A DNA stretch of 8,608 bases from Candidatus Methanomethylophilaceae archaeon (GCA_017475875.1 JAFVET010000244.1:1-8608), one strand, 5' to 3'; counted from the first letter of the stretch, positions 1-6,860 are shown. The notes: a model not told the origin generated them from the sequence alone. Numbers and translations are program-made.

Positions 1-799
1 CGGACGACGTGTCGTGCTCGGCCTGGGCCATCAGGTCGGAGGCGACCAGTTCCGGGTCCGCCGTCGAATCGGCTATTATCCCGACCTCGCTGGGTCCGGC
101 CGGGAAGTCGATGTCGACCTTGTTGCGGAGCATCATCTTGGCCCCGGTGACGAAAACGTTGCCGGGCCCCACGATCTTCTGCACGGGTTCGATAGATTCG
201 GTACCGAGCGCCATGGCAGCTATGGCCTGGGCACCTCCGCTCTTGTAGATCTCGTCCGCACCGGCTATGTCCGCGGCCACAAGGACCAACGGGTTGATGG
301 GGGCGGGGGTGCACATGATGACCTCGTCCACTCCTGCGACCTTCGCCGGTATGATGGTCATGAGGACGGTGCTGGGATAGGAGGCCCTTCCGCCGGGTAT
401 GTAGCAACCGACCCTGTCCAGGGGGGTGCTCTTGACGCCCAGGGTGATCCCGGGCTCCACCTCGGTCAGCCACAGGTCGCGGGGGCGCTGCATCTCGTGG
501 AACCTCTGGATGTTGTACGCCGCGTTCTCGAGTTCCTCGACCAGGTCCTCCGAGACCTTTTCGTACGCCTCGTCTATCTCGTCGCGGGTGACCTGCAGTG
601 TCTTGAGGTCCTGCTTGTCGAACTTCTTCGAGAGTTCGATCAGCGCCTTGTCGCCGTCGCGCCTGACCTGGTCGATTATGCCTGCGACGATGTCGTTGAC
701 CTCGTCCACCTTCGAAGTGCGGTTCGCCTTCCAGAAATCTTCGTCTACGCTCTTCCAGAGCGAGTCTGGAATCTCGGATGCTTCGTTCTTGGCTGCCAT
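1..799 (-). CDS. hisD: Histidinol dehydrogenase, N-terminal 266 residues (3' end outside window)
   Basis: The product catalyses the last two steps of histidine biosynthesis in the cytoplasm, oxidising L-histidinol to L-histidine with two NAD+. On the minus strand the frame from ATG at 799 is open to the window edge and gives about 266 residues, roughly 60% of the usual 430. Visible family motifs are the [13 protein letters not shown] stretch (about residues 132-144), [14 protein letters not shown] (187-200), the [11 protein letters not shown] loop (211-221) and the HisD signature [15 protein letters not shown] (230-244). AQAEHD (258-263) contains the Gln and His that correspond to two zinc ligands of characterised HisD; the remaining ligands lie beyond the edge. 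The start is supported by a TATA-like box about 26 bp upstream and absence of a Shine-Dalgarno site, suggesting a leaderless mRNA. It is divergent from trkA. Identity is firm. Confidence 0.96.
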   Translation of the reverse strand, partial: MAAKNEASEIPDSLWKSVDEDFWKANRTSKVDEVNDIVAGIIDQVRRDGDKALIELSKKFDKQDLKTLQVTRDEIDEAYEKVSEDLVEELENAAYNIQRFHEMQRPRDLWLTEVEPGITLGVKSTPLDRVGCYIPGGRASYPSTVLMTIIPAKVAGVDEVIMCTPAPINPLVLVAADIAGADEIYKSGGAQAIAAMALGTESIEPVQKIVGPGNVFVTGAKMMLRNKVDIDFPAGPSEVGIIADSTADPELVASDLMAQAEHDTSS

Positions 800-823
800 G
801 TTTGTCGGATAGCGTAGGGTCCG

Positions 824-831
824 ATTTTAAT
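824..831 (-). promoter_or_regulatory. TATA-like box of hisD
   Basis: On the minus strand this reads ATTAAAAT in otherwise GC-rich DNA. Its centre lies about 28 bp before the hisD ATG at 799, so transcription would begin at or within a few bases of the start codon. No Shine-Dalgarno site lies between. The call rests on composition and spacing only. Confidence 0.6.
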
Positions 832-890
832 CCTTGCCCGGAGGTCTCGGGATGTGCGTGTTTCCAGATACGTGGCGGTGTACGATTATC

Positions 891-898
891 TTTATACC
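891..898 (+). promoter_or_regulatory. TATA-like box of the trkA-trkH operon
   Basis: The sequence TTTATACC lies in a short AT-rich island (884-904), with its centre about 29 bp before the trkA ATG at 924. That is the archaeal TBP-site spacing for a transcript starting close to the start codon. Together with the hisD box at 824-831 it makes the 124-bp spacer 800-923 a divergent promoter region; I see no clear operator or inverted repeat in it. Confidence 0.65.
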
Positions 899-923
899 TT
901 GATTGGAATTTGTTCGACCCGCT

Positions 924-2279
924 ATGAACGTCATAATCGTGGGGGCCGGAGATATCGGATACGCTTCGGCCGAGACGATATCCGAGATACACGACGTCCT
1001 CGTGATGGAACAGGACGAGAGCCGCGTGGAGGTGGCCAAGAGCCGTCTCAACGTATCCGTCCTCCACGACGACGGCACGAACCCGAAGTCGCTGGAGTAC
1101 GCCATCAAGAAGCACAACGCGGACGCGATAGTCTCGGCTTTGAAGAACGACGATTCCAACCTCTTCGTCTGCATGATGGCCAAGAGGATCGACCCGAAGA
1201 TCCGCACCATCGCGTCCGTGACCAACACCGACTACGTCATCAAGACGACGGACGAGGGCGAACCCGGCATCGACATCATCATCTCGCCCGAGATAATCTC
1301 GGCCAAGAAGATGTACCGCCTCGCGATATGGGAGAACGCGGTCTTCTACGATTCGCTCGACGACCCCAATGTATCTACGGCGATATTCGCCGTCGACGGC
1401 GACAAGCCGATCATAGGCAAGACCGTCATGCATCTGGAGATGCCGGCCGGGTGCACCATTTTCGGCATATACCGGGACGGGTCGCTCCGCTTGGACGTCT
1501 ACACCATGGTGATCCGTGCCGGCGACCGCATCGCCGTCTTCGGGACCGAGGACGGTCTCGAGCAGTTCAACCAGCTGGTGGGCGTCGAGGACATGAACAA
1601 GGAGTTCTGCATCCTCGGGGCATCGATGGTCGGGACGAACATAGCCAAGCTCCTCTCCAACGACAAGAAGAAACGTTACGTGAAGATCTTCGACCGCGAC
1701 CCGGAGGTGTGCCGCGAGATATCCAAGTCCCTCACCGGGGTGATAGTCATCAACGCCGACTTCACCGACCCCGAGGTCCAGTCCCAGGAGGGCATATTCA
1801 AGTCAGACTGCACCATCGCGACGTCGAGGGTCGACGATACGAACCTCCTCATGACGATGACCGCCCAGAAGCACAACGCACGCAAGGTCATCACCCGTTA
1901 CTTCAAGCCGGATTATCGGGACATATTCTCATACACGGGTCTGGAGTCGATCATCGGTTACTACGGCATCATCTCCAACGAGATCATCAAGTCGACGGTG
2001 TCGGACGAGATGTCCCTGATGAGGCTGAGGAACGACCGCGAGGTGTTCTTCATGCACCACGTCACCCAGGATTCGAGGCTGCTCGGGTGCTACCTCGGGG
2101 ACCTCAGGCTTCCCGAGGATGTCCGCATCGTCGCGGTCAGGCGTGGGAACGAGACGATCTACCCCGTCCTGGATACGAAGTTCGACGAGGACGACAGGGT
2201 GGTCGTGTTCACCAACACCGAGTTGACCAACAACGTAAAGAAGGCCTTCGTCAAAGGGAAAGGGAGTCTAGACCGATGA
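924..2279 (+). CDS. trkA: Trk potassium uptake system NAD-binding subunit TrkA
   Basis: This is the cytosolic regulatory (RCK/KTN) subunit that gates the TrkH potassium transporter in response to bound nucleotides. The 451-residue protein shows the full tandem TrkA layout, RCK_N-RCK_C twice. The first Rossmann fold opens with IIVGAGDIG (GxGxxG at residues 7-12) and has Glu29 at the end of strand two. The second opens with CILGASMVG (232-237, GxSxxG) and has Asp257 at the same place, as expected for NAD(H)-type binding. The acidic and hydrophobic RCK_C segments run at about 140-220 and 370-445. I chose ATG at 924 over an upstream in-frame TTG at 903 because the Rossmann strand starts directly after it and a TATA-like box lies about 29 bp upstream. 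No Shine-Dalgarno site is seen, so the mRNA is probably leaderless. The stop overlaps the trkH start by 4 bp (ATGA), indicating translational coupling. Confidence 0.95.
   Translation: MNVIIVGAGDIGYASAETISEIHDVLVMEQDESRVEVAKSRLNVSVLHDDGTNPKSLEYAIKKHNADAIVSALKNDDSNLFVCMMAKRIDPKIRTIASVTNTDYVIKTTDEGEPGIDIIISPEIISAKKMYRLAIWENAVFYDSLDDPNVSTAIFAVDGDKPIIGKTVMHLEMPAGCTIFGIYRDGSLRLDVYTMVIRAGDRIAVFGTEDGLEQFNQLVGVEDMNKEFCILGASMVGTNIAKLLSNDKKKRYVKIFDRDPEVCREISKSLTGVIVINADFTDPEVQSQEGIFKSDCTIATSRVDDTNLLMTMTAQKHNARKVITRYFKPDYRDIFSYTGLESIIGYYGIISNEIIKSTVSDEMSLMRLRNDREVFFMHHVTQDSRLLGCYLGDLRLPEDVRIVAVRRGNETIYPVLDTKFDEDDRVVVFTNTELTNNVKKAFVKGKGSLDR
2262..2266 (+). promoter_or_regulatory. trkH: Ribosome binding site of trkH
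   Basis: GGGAG lies within the last codons of trkA, 9 bases before the trkH ATG at 2276. It supports that start over the much longer open frame that continues upstream in the same register. Confidence 0.6.
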
Positions 2280-3808
2280 ACGTCGAGCAGCTCGTGAGGC
2301 CGAGATGGGAGAGTTCCACCATCAAGTTGATCGGGACGATCGAGCTGATACTCGCCCTGGTCCTCCTCATCCCGTCGGTCATAGCGCTTGTACTGAACGA
2401 GGACGTGCTCCAGTTCCTCATCCCCGTCCCCGTGCTGTTGGCGTTCGGGGTTTTCCAGACGGTGTTCTTCGACAACTCGCACAACGACCGCGCCGCCAAC
2501 ATCCTCCTCCTCGTGGGGCTGACATGGCTCCTCATGTTCGCGGTCGGGACCGTCCCGTACCTGTACAACGGGTATTCCCCTGTGGACGCGGTCTTCGAGT
2601 CCGTGGCCGGGTTCACCACCACCGGCGCGAGCATCATGGCCGACCTTTCCGACTGTGCGACCAGCCTGCTGATATGGCGTTCACTCACACAGTGGATCGG
2701 GGGTATCGCGGTCATCATGATCTTCATGTACATCCTGCCGATGCTGGGTGCCGGAAGGTCGTTCTTCATGAACGAGCTGGCCGGTTCCGGTTCGTCGTCG
2801 TTCTCGGTGAAGATGAGGACCGCGGCCAAGTCGTTCATCCTGGTATACGTGGCCCTCAGCGCCGTGAACCTGGTCCTGCTTCTGGCCCTCCAGGTGGAAT
2901 GGGACGAGGCCCTGTGCCTGGCGTTCACGACGATATCCACCGGTGGATCCATCCCGACCGAGAACAGCATGGCCGGTTACGGTTACCCCGTGCAGATCGT
3001 CACGTTGGTGTTCATGTTCCTGGGTGGAACGAACTTCTATCTCCACTATTCCGCGCTGGTTTTGCACCAGAGGAAGGTGTACCGCCGCAACAGCGAGTTC
3101 AAGACGTACCTCGTCTGGTTCGTCGCGATCTCTATAATAGTGTATCTGATGGTCGTACTCAGGATGGCGGACGTCGCTTCCCTGACCCTTGAGGACCACG
3201 CCCGCTATTATTTCGACTCCCTGTTCACTACTGTCGCACTAGGGACCAGCGCCGCCTTCACGACGGTCGATTACACTTTGTTCCCCCAGCAGTGCATCGT
3301 CCTGCTCATGATCGTCGCGCTTCTCGGAGCCTCCTCGGGTTCCACAGGCGGCGGCATCAAGATCGCAAGGCTGCACGTGGTCTACCAATCGGTGCGGAAC
3401 TCCATGTTCCGGACCCTGCATCCGAACTCGGTCGTGTCGGTCAAGGTGGACAAACAGCCACTCGACGACTCCGCCGTCCTGTCCGCGTTCTCGGTGATGA
3501 TGATGTTCTTCGTCACGTTGGCGGTAGGAGTGGTCATTTTCCTGATGCTGGGGCACGAGTTCACCGAATCGGTCGGCATGGGCATAGCCTCGATATCGAA
3601 CCTGGGTCTTGGTTTGGGTGAATACGGTCCACAGAGCACCTTCGCCGGTCTGGACTCCATGTCCAAGGTGTTGATGGTCATCCTCATGTGGGTAGGTCGT
3701 CTGGAGGTGTTCACCGCGCTGGTGTTCTTCACACCCGGGTTCTGGAGGGAGATCTGGATGAGCCACAGGGCCCGCGTCAAGAGCAAGAAGGCGTCAAGAT
3801 CGAAATGA
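2276..3808 (+). CDS. trkH: Trk potassium uptake system membrane subunit TrkH
   Basis: This is the integral membrane subunit of the Trk/Ktr/HKT superfamily that carries K+ across the cytoplasmic membrane, gated by TrkA. The 510-residue protein has the fourfold M1-pore-M2 plan. Pore-loop filter segments are visible at GFTTTGAS (112-119), ISTGGS (220-225), ALGTSA (321-326) and SNLGLGLG (441-448). The Gly/Ser-rich stretch GASSGSTGGGIK (351-362) matches the intramembrane gating loop in the third repeat's M2. The C-terminal MWVGRLEVFTALVFFTPGFW (471-490) is typical of the family. The tail (496-510) is strongly basic, so probably cytoplasmic. Its start overlaps the trkA stop (ATGA) and is preceded by a Shine-Dalgarno site. 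The frame is open far upstream across trkA, but that extension is an off-frame shadow without membrane character. The last 15 bp overlap the end of the convergent TPR-like gene. KtrB is the closest alternative name; the full-length tandem TrkA partner favours TrkH. Confidence 0.95.
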   Translation: MNVEQLVRPRWESSTIKLIGTIELILALVLLIPSVIALVLNEDVLQFLIPVPVLLAFGVFQTVFFDNSHNDRAANILLLVGLTWLLMFAVGTVPYLYNGYSPVDAVFESVAGFTTTGASIMADLSDCATSLLIWRSLTQWIGGIAVIMIFMYILPMLGAGRSFFMNELAGSGSSSFSVKMRTAAKSFILVYVALSAVNLVLLLALQVEWDEALCLAFTTISTGGSIPTENSMAGYGYPVQIVTLVFMFLGGTNFYLHYSALVLHQRKVYRRNSEFKTYLVWFVAISIIVYLMVVLRMADVASLTLEDHARYYFDSLFTTVALGTSAAFTTVDYTLFPQQCIVLLMIVALLGASSGSTGGGIKIARLHVVYQSVRNSMFRTLHPNSVVSVKVDKQPLDDSAVLSAFSVMMMFFVTLAVGVVIFLMLGHEFTESVGMGIASISNLGLGLGEYGPQSTFAGLDSMSKVLMVILMWVGRLEVFTALVFFTPGFWREIWMSHRARVKSKKASRSK

Positions 3809-4636
3809 TCGGTGACAGTACGAGATGATGTTGACGGCGGCGCGGTCCCCGGGGGATATCTCGTTGATGGCCCCGGCGACGATGCGGGCCTTGTCGTACT
3901 CGCCCTTGTCGGCCAGGCACATGCCCAGGGTCTCCATGGCACCGATGTGCCTCTGGTCGAGTTTTATCGCGCGGGTCGCGTATCCAGCGGCCGACCTCAT
4001 GTTGCCCTCGACGAACAGGACGTAGGCCGCGAGCGCGTTGGCGTCGGCCGTCTTCTCCTTGAGCACCGTACGGGTGTACTTCACGGCGTCCTTGTTCCTT
4101 CCGGCGTAGATGAGCGCTGTGACGTAGCATTTCCTGCTGCGGTAGTCGGTGGATTCGGCTATGATGGATTCCGCGGACTCGATCGCACGGGTGTGCTCCC
4201 CTACGCCGCTGAGGGATTCTGTCAACAGTATACGGTCCCCCACCGTCGGTTCGTCTATCGACTTGAGGACGTCGAGGGCCGATTCGTACTCCTGCAGGTC
4301 CATGAGGCAGGGGGCGAGCGCGCGTCTGGTCTGGTCGGTGGGTTCCAGGTCCTTTAGGATCGTGTAAGAGAAAGAAGGCAGGTCCATGGCGCGCAACGCG
4401 GTCGCTATCTCCGTGCAGGTGTCCGGATCCTTCGATCTTGTCAGCGAGACGGTCCTGTCGGCCGCCTCCTTGACGTGGTCGGTGAGGCCAAGGGTCTTGA
4501 GGGACGAGATGCACTTGATCGCGGTGAACGGGTCATCGGTGGTGCGGGCTATCGCGATTAGTTCCTCCGCGGCCTCCTCGTTCCTGCCTGCGATGATGAG
4601 CTCGCGGGCACCGTCGAACCTCGTGTCGTCGTCCAT
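3794..4636 (-). CDS. TPR-like helical-repeat protein of unknown function
   Basis: I do not recognise a specific family. The 280-residue product is soluble by composition, with no signal peptide or membrane segment, and is built of helical pairs resembling tetratricopeptide repeats. The clearest units are about residues 106-127 (LAPCLMDLQEYESALDVLKS), 138-161, 166-193 (ALIYAGRNKDAVKYTRTVL), 199-226 (ALAAYVLFVEGNMRSAAGYA) and 233-260 (TLGMCLADKGEYDKARIVAG). These show the small residue/aromatic/Ala spacing of TPRs. Such proteins are usually protein-protein scaffolds. The frame is open 41 codons further upstream, but ATG at 4636 is preferred: a TATA-like box lies about 26 bp upstream and the extension looks like translated promoter. 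No Shine-Dalgarno site is seen. It is divergent from the ATPase gene (106-bp spacer) and convergent with trkH, with overlapping tails. A functional link to the ATPase/DUF4435 pair is possible but unsupported. Confidence 0.8.
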   Translation of the reverse strand: MDDDTRFDGARELIIAGRNEEAAEELIAIARTTDDPFTAIKCISSLKTLGLTDHVKEAADRTVSLTRSKDPDTCTEIATALRAMDLPSFSYTILKDLEPTDQTRRALAPCLMDLQEYESALDVLKSIDEPTVGDRILLTESLSGVGEHTRAIESAESIIAESTDYRSRKCYVTALIYAGRNKDAVKYTRTVLKEKTADANALAAYVLFVEGNMRSAAGYATRAIKLDQRHIGAMETLGMCLADKGEYDKARIVAGAINEISPGDRAAVNIISYCHRSFRS

Positions 4637-4658
4637 GGTGCGTAATCTCGTACGTGGG

Positions 4659-4666
4659 ATAAAGGT
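4659..4666 (-). promoter_or_regulatory. TATA-like box of the TPR-like gene
   Basis: On the minus strand this reads ACCTTTAT, followed by CCC. The centre lies about 26 bp before the ATG at 4636, consistent with leaderless transcription. It is one half of a divergent promoter pair with the box at 4711-4718. Confidence 0.55.
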
Positions 4667-4676
4667 AACGTCCCGA

Positions 4677-4704
4677 TCCAGGGGGTCGCCGTTCCAAGGG
4701 GTCG
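4677..4704. repeat. Tandem 12-bp direct repeat between divergent promoters
   Basis: TCCAGGGGGTCG (4677-4688) and TCCAAGGGGTCG (4693-4704) differ at one of 12 positions and have a 16-bp period. They lie between the minus-strand TATA-like box of the TPR gene and the plus-strand box of the ATPase gene, the place expected of an operator or activator site acting on both. The repeat is visible directly; its role is inference. Confidence 0.5.
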
Positions 4705-4710
4705 AACAAT

Positions 4711-4718
4711 ATGATATA
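4711..4718 (+). promoter_or_regulatory. TATA-like box of the ATPase/DUF4435 operon
   Basis: ATGATATA lies in the AT-rich run 4705-4722, and its centre is about 28 bp before the ATG at 4743. No Shine-Dalgarno site precedes that ATG, so a leaderless transcript is likely. Confidence 0.6.
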
Positions 4719-4742
4719 GAAAGATGCAGATGACCGTCCGTC

Positions 4743-5771
4743 ATGAAGATCAAGTCCATCCAAATCTACGGGCTCTTCAACGAGTACGACTACTGTCTCG
4801 ACCTCAATCCCGACCTCACATACCTCCACGCCCCGAACGGCTCCGGCAAGAGCACGCTCCTGCGCCTGATCAAGATGGCCCTCGGCGGCGAGGTTGACAG
4901 GCTCGCCAAGACGCCCTTCTCGCGCCTGGACATATTCTTCGACGACGGCAGCACGTTGATCATAGAGAACGAGGACCAGGACCTGAGGGTCCAGATGCAG
5001 AAGACCGAGCTGGAGACCCCGATCGGTCCCGAGGAGATGGGCTCGCTCCTGCATTGCGTGTACGCCGGTGCCGACCGCACCGTCGTCCCGACGTCGGACG
5101 GTCACCTGGCCCAGGCCTTGGACGTCTTCATACAGGAGCTTTCCGACAGGTACGCGTCGGTGGCGGAGGCCGGGAAGATCAAGCTCCTGCCGACCGACGG
5201 CGACATGAACGACGTCGAACTGGAACAGGCGCTCATGGACGTGAAGGCCAAGCTGGATTACATGAAGTCCTCGGGATTGGAGCCGGAGATCCCGGCGAAG
5301 GTCAGGTTCCCTCCGACCAGGTACGACATCGCCTCCAACAAGGCGTCGTATATCTCGCTCCTGAAATCGCTCAGGGAATACGTCGACAAGGGCTATCAGC
5401 TGGCCGAGTCCATCATCACCTATCAGGATACCGTCAACTCCATATTCATAAACAAGACGCTGACCATCACCGAATACGGGAGGATGACCGTCTCCATGAA
5501 CAACGGCACCGCCCTCAGGCTCTGCGACCTCTCGTCCGGAGAGAAGCAGATCCTCGTCATGTTCTACCTCCTGCTGTTCCGCACCGGACCCGGGGACCTG
5601 GCGATAGTGGACGAGCCGGAGATATCCCTCCACGTGTGCTGGCAGCAGATGCTCGGCAACTACTACCTCGACATCTGCAGGGTCAGGGGCATCCAGATGC
5701 TCGTGGCCACCCATTCGCCGCAGGTCATACACGACCGTTGGGACCTCGCGGTGGAGCTGAGGTCGCGATGA
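4743..5771 (+). CDS. AAA/ABC-type ATPase, AriA-like (PARIS-like system)
   Basis: The 342-residue cytosolic protein has the RecF/SMC-like ABC ATPase core of the AAA_15/AAA_21 families. Strand one (KIKSIQIYGLFNEYDYCLDL) leads to Walker A APNGSGKST (residues 30-38), with Ala where the first Gly is usual. Next come a roughly 220-residue inserted region with a helical part (about 155-230), the ABC signature LSSGEKQ (263-269), Walker B LAIVDEPE (286-293; Asp290, catalytic Glu291), then the ISLH D-loop region and the H-loop ATHSP (322-326, His324). This motif set is typical of ATPases paired with TOPRIM or DUF4435 effectors in phage defence, such as AriA of PARIS and the OLD/Gabija families. The following gene encodes a DUF4435 protein and overlaps this one by 4 bp (ATGA), which is the PARIS gene order. 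It seems shorter than AriA as I remember it (over 400 residues). ATG at 4743 fits the TATA-like box and the family's N-terminal strand. Base composition resembles the neighbours. A chromosomal repair role is the main alternative. Confidence 0.85.
   Translation: MKIKSIQIYGLFNEYDYCLDLNPDLTYLHAPNGSGKSTLLRLIKMALGGEVDRLAKTPFSRLDIFFDDGSTLIIENEDQDLRVQMQKTELETPIGPEEMGSLLHCVYAGADRTVVPTSDGHLAQALDVFIQELSDRYASVAEAGKIKLLPTDGDMNDVELEQALMDVKAKLDYMKSSGLEPEIPAKVRFPPTRYDIASNKASYISLLKSLREYVDKGYQLAESIITYQDTVNSIFINKTLTITEYGRMTVSMNNGTALRLCDLSSGEKQILVMFYLLLFRTGPGDLAIVDEPEISLHVCWQQMLGNYYLDICRVRGIQMLVATHSPQVIHDRWDLAVELRSR
5759..5763 (+). promoter_or_regulatory. Ribosome binding site of the DUF4435 gene
   Basis: GAGGT lies at the end of the ATPase gene, 4 bases before ATG 5768; a second GGAG lies at 5753-5756. 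The spacing is short, but with the ATGA overlap it supports coupled translation from this ATG. Confidence 0.45.
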
Positions 5772-6631
5772 GGGAATTCCTGTCTTCGGACGACGTCTGC
5801 AACCAGATGCTCATGGGCAGGGCGCTCTTCAAGGGCACCTACGTTGTCGTGGAGGGTGTGACTGACCAGAGGCTGTACGAGAAGTTCACTGACCGTTCAG
5901 CGGTGCAGGTGGTCCAGGCTCATTCCAAGGACAACGTCCGCAGTTCCGTCAGAAGGATGAACGAGCGCCACGGGGACCCTGCGACCATAGGGATCGTGGA
6001 CCGCGACCTCGACGGCCTCACCGGTAGGAAGGAGTCGCCTCCCCTGTTCTCGACGGACAAGCGCGACATGGAGATGATGCTGATCTACAGCAACGCCCTC
6101 GACGACGTCCTGGACGAGTATGCGGACGGTCAGAAGCTCAAGAACTTCCTCGCAAGGGGGAAGGACGTGCGCCAGGCCCTGGTGGATGCAAGCTACCCCC
6201 TCGGACTTCTGATGTACATCTCCAAGAAGAACCGCATGTCCCTCAACTTCCGGGACCTGGATTTCACCGTGTTCGTGGACCAGAGGACCCTCGTCGTCAG
6301 TATACCGGCGATGATCAACGCCGTGGTGGCTAACACCGCGAACGTGAGGATCGGCCGCGGCGAGCTGTCCCGGATGCTCACGGACCAGACGGTCCGTCTT
6401 AAGGACAAATGGCTGGCCGCGAGGGGACACGACGCGGTGGACATTCTGCTCATCGGCCTCAGGAAGACGTTTGGTTCCTACAACGCCCGCAACCTCACGG
6501 AGGGCGAGCTCGGAGGGGCGCTGAGGCTCGCGTACTCTGATTCTGATTTCCGCGAGACGAACCTATACCGCTCCACCAGGAAGTGGGCCGAGGCCAACGG
6601 CGTGAGGCTGTGGAAGCTCAGGCGTCCTTGA
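5768..6631 (+). CDS. DUF4435 (TOPRIM-like) protein, AriB-like putative nuclease effector
   Basis: The 287-residue protein matches the DUF4435 pattern. It begins with a strand and VVVEGVTDQRLYEKF (residues 26-40), placing Glu29 where TOPRIM enzymes carry their catalytic Glu. AHSKDNV follows (51-57), then the second acidic motif IGIVDRDLDG (74-83; Asp78, Asp80, Asp82) and STDKRDMEMMLI (95-106), the conserved segment after the core. The C-terminal half contains ARGHDAVDILLIGL (218-231) and ends FRETNLYRSTRKWAEANG. In PARIS, the DUF4435 protein AriB is held by the ATPase AriA and released on sensing a phage protein; E. coli AriB then acts as a nuclease on tRNA. Whether this archaeal protein cuts RNA, DNA or nothing cannot be read from sequence, but the acidic residues look intact. 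The start overlaps the ATPase stop (ATGA). The last 14 bp overlap the end of convergent xseB. No membrane segment or signal peptide is seen. Confidence 0.85.
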   Translation: MREFLSSDDVCNQMLMGRALFKGTYVVVEGVTDQRLYEKFTDRSAVQVVQAHSKDNVRSSVRRMNERHGDPATIGIVDRDLDGLTGRKESPPLFSTDKRDMEMMLIYSNALDDVLDEYADGQKLKNFLARGKDVRQALVDASYPLGLLMYISKKNRMSLNFRDLDFTVFVDQRTLVVSIPAMINAVVANTANVRIGRGELSRMLTDQTVRLKDKWLAARGHDAVDILLIGLRKTFGSYNARNLTEGELGGALRLAYSDSDFRETNLYRSTRKWAEANGVRLWKLRRP

Positions 6632-6860
6632 AGTCGTCGATCGCCAGGCCTTCGGAGGTCTCGGTGATCTTCTGTATCCTGCGCTCGCTCTCCTCGAGTA
6701 TCTTCCTGCAGTGGTCGCGCAGGATGACCGCCTTCTCGTAGATCTCGATGCTCTGGTCGAGCCCGGTGCCCCCGGTCTCGAGTTCCTTCACGAGACCCCC
6801 CAGGGCGTCCATCGCCTGTTCGAAGCTCATCGACTCCACTTCTTCCTTGAATCCTCTCAT
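6618..6860 (-). CDS. xseB: Exodeoxyribonuclease VII small subunit
   Basis: This is the small helical subunit of exonuclease VII, several copies of which bind each XseA chain and are needed for activity on single-stranded DNA. The 80-residue product has the usual length. It carries the family pattern MSFEQAMDALGGLVKELETG (11-30), then a Gly, LDQSIEIYEKAVILRDHCRK (34-53) and ILEESERRIQKI (54-65), giving the two-helix XseB hairpin. The start overlaps the xseA stop by 4 bp and is preceded by a strong Shine-Dalgarno sequence in the end of xseA. An internal Met at residue 11 is a conceivable start, but the ribosome-binding site favours 6860. The 3' end overlaps the DUF4435 gene tail by 14 bp in convergent orientation, leaving no intergenic terminator. 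Confidence 0.93.
   Translation of the reverse strand: MRGFKEEVESMSFEQAMDALGGLVKELETGGTGLDQSIEIYEKAVILRDHCRKILEESERRIQKITETSEGLAIDDFKDA

Noticed and set aside
14..817. 267-codon plus-strand open frame opposite hisD
   Set aside because: It is antisense to a gene with clear HisD motifs; its translation has no recognisable domain, and long antisense frames are common at this GC content.
854..2275. A 984-codon plus-strand open frame that includes trkH and extends upstream across trkA
   Set aside because: The upstream part is the off-frame reading of trkA: Arg/Gly/His-rich, no domain. The real trkH start is ATG 2276 with a Shine-Dalgarno site and ATGA overlap.
3809..3900. Transcription terminator after trkH
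   Set aside because: No oligo-T tract or convincing hairpin follows the stop; the sequence is GC-rich coding DNA of the convergent gene.
4637..4759. 41-residue N-terminal extension of the TPR-like protein from ATG 4759
   Set aside because: It would translate both TATA-like boxes and the tandem repeat and overlap the ATPase start; ATG 4636 has correctly spaced promoter signals.
4533..5732. 399-codon minus-strand open frame opposite the ATPase gene
   Set aside because: It covers the divergent promoter region and runs antisense to the ATPase; its composition (Val/Leu/Arg/His-rich) is typical of a shadow frame.
5054..5767. Long upstream extension of the DUF4435 frame into the ATPase gene
   Set aside because: The extension is a shadow of the ATPase gene; ATG 5768 with ATGA overlap is the natural start and the TOPRIM-like domain begins about 25 residues later.
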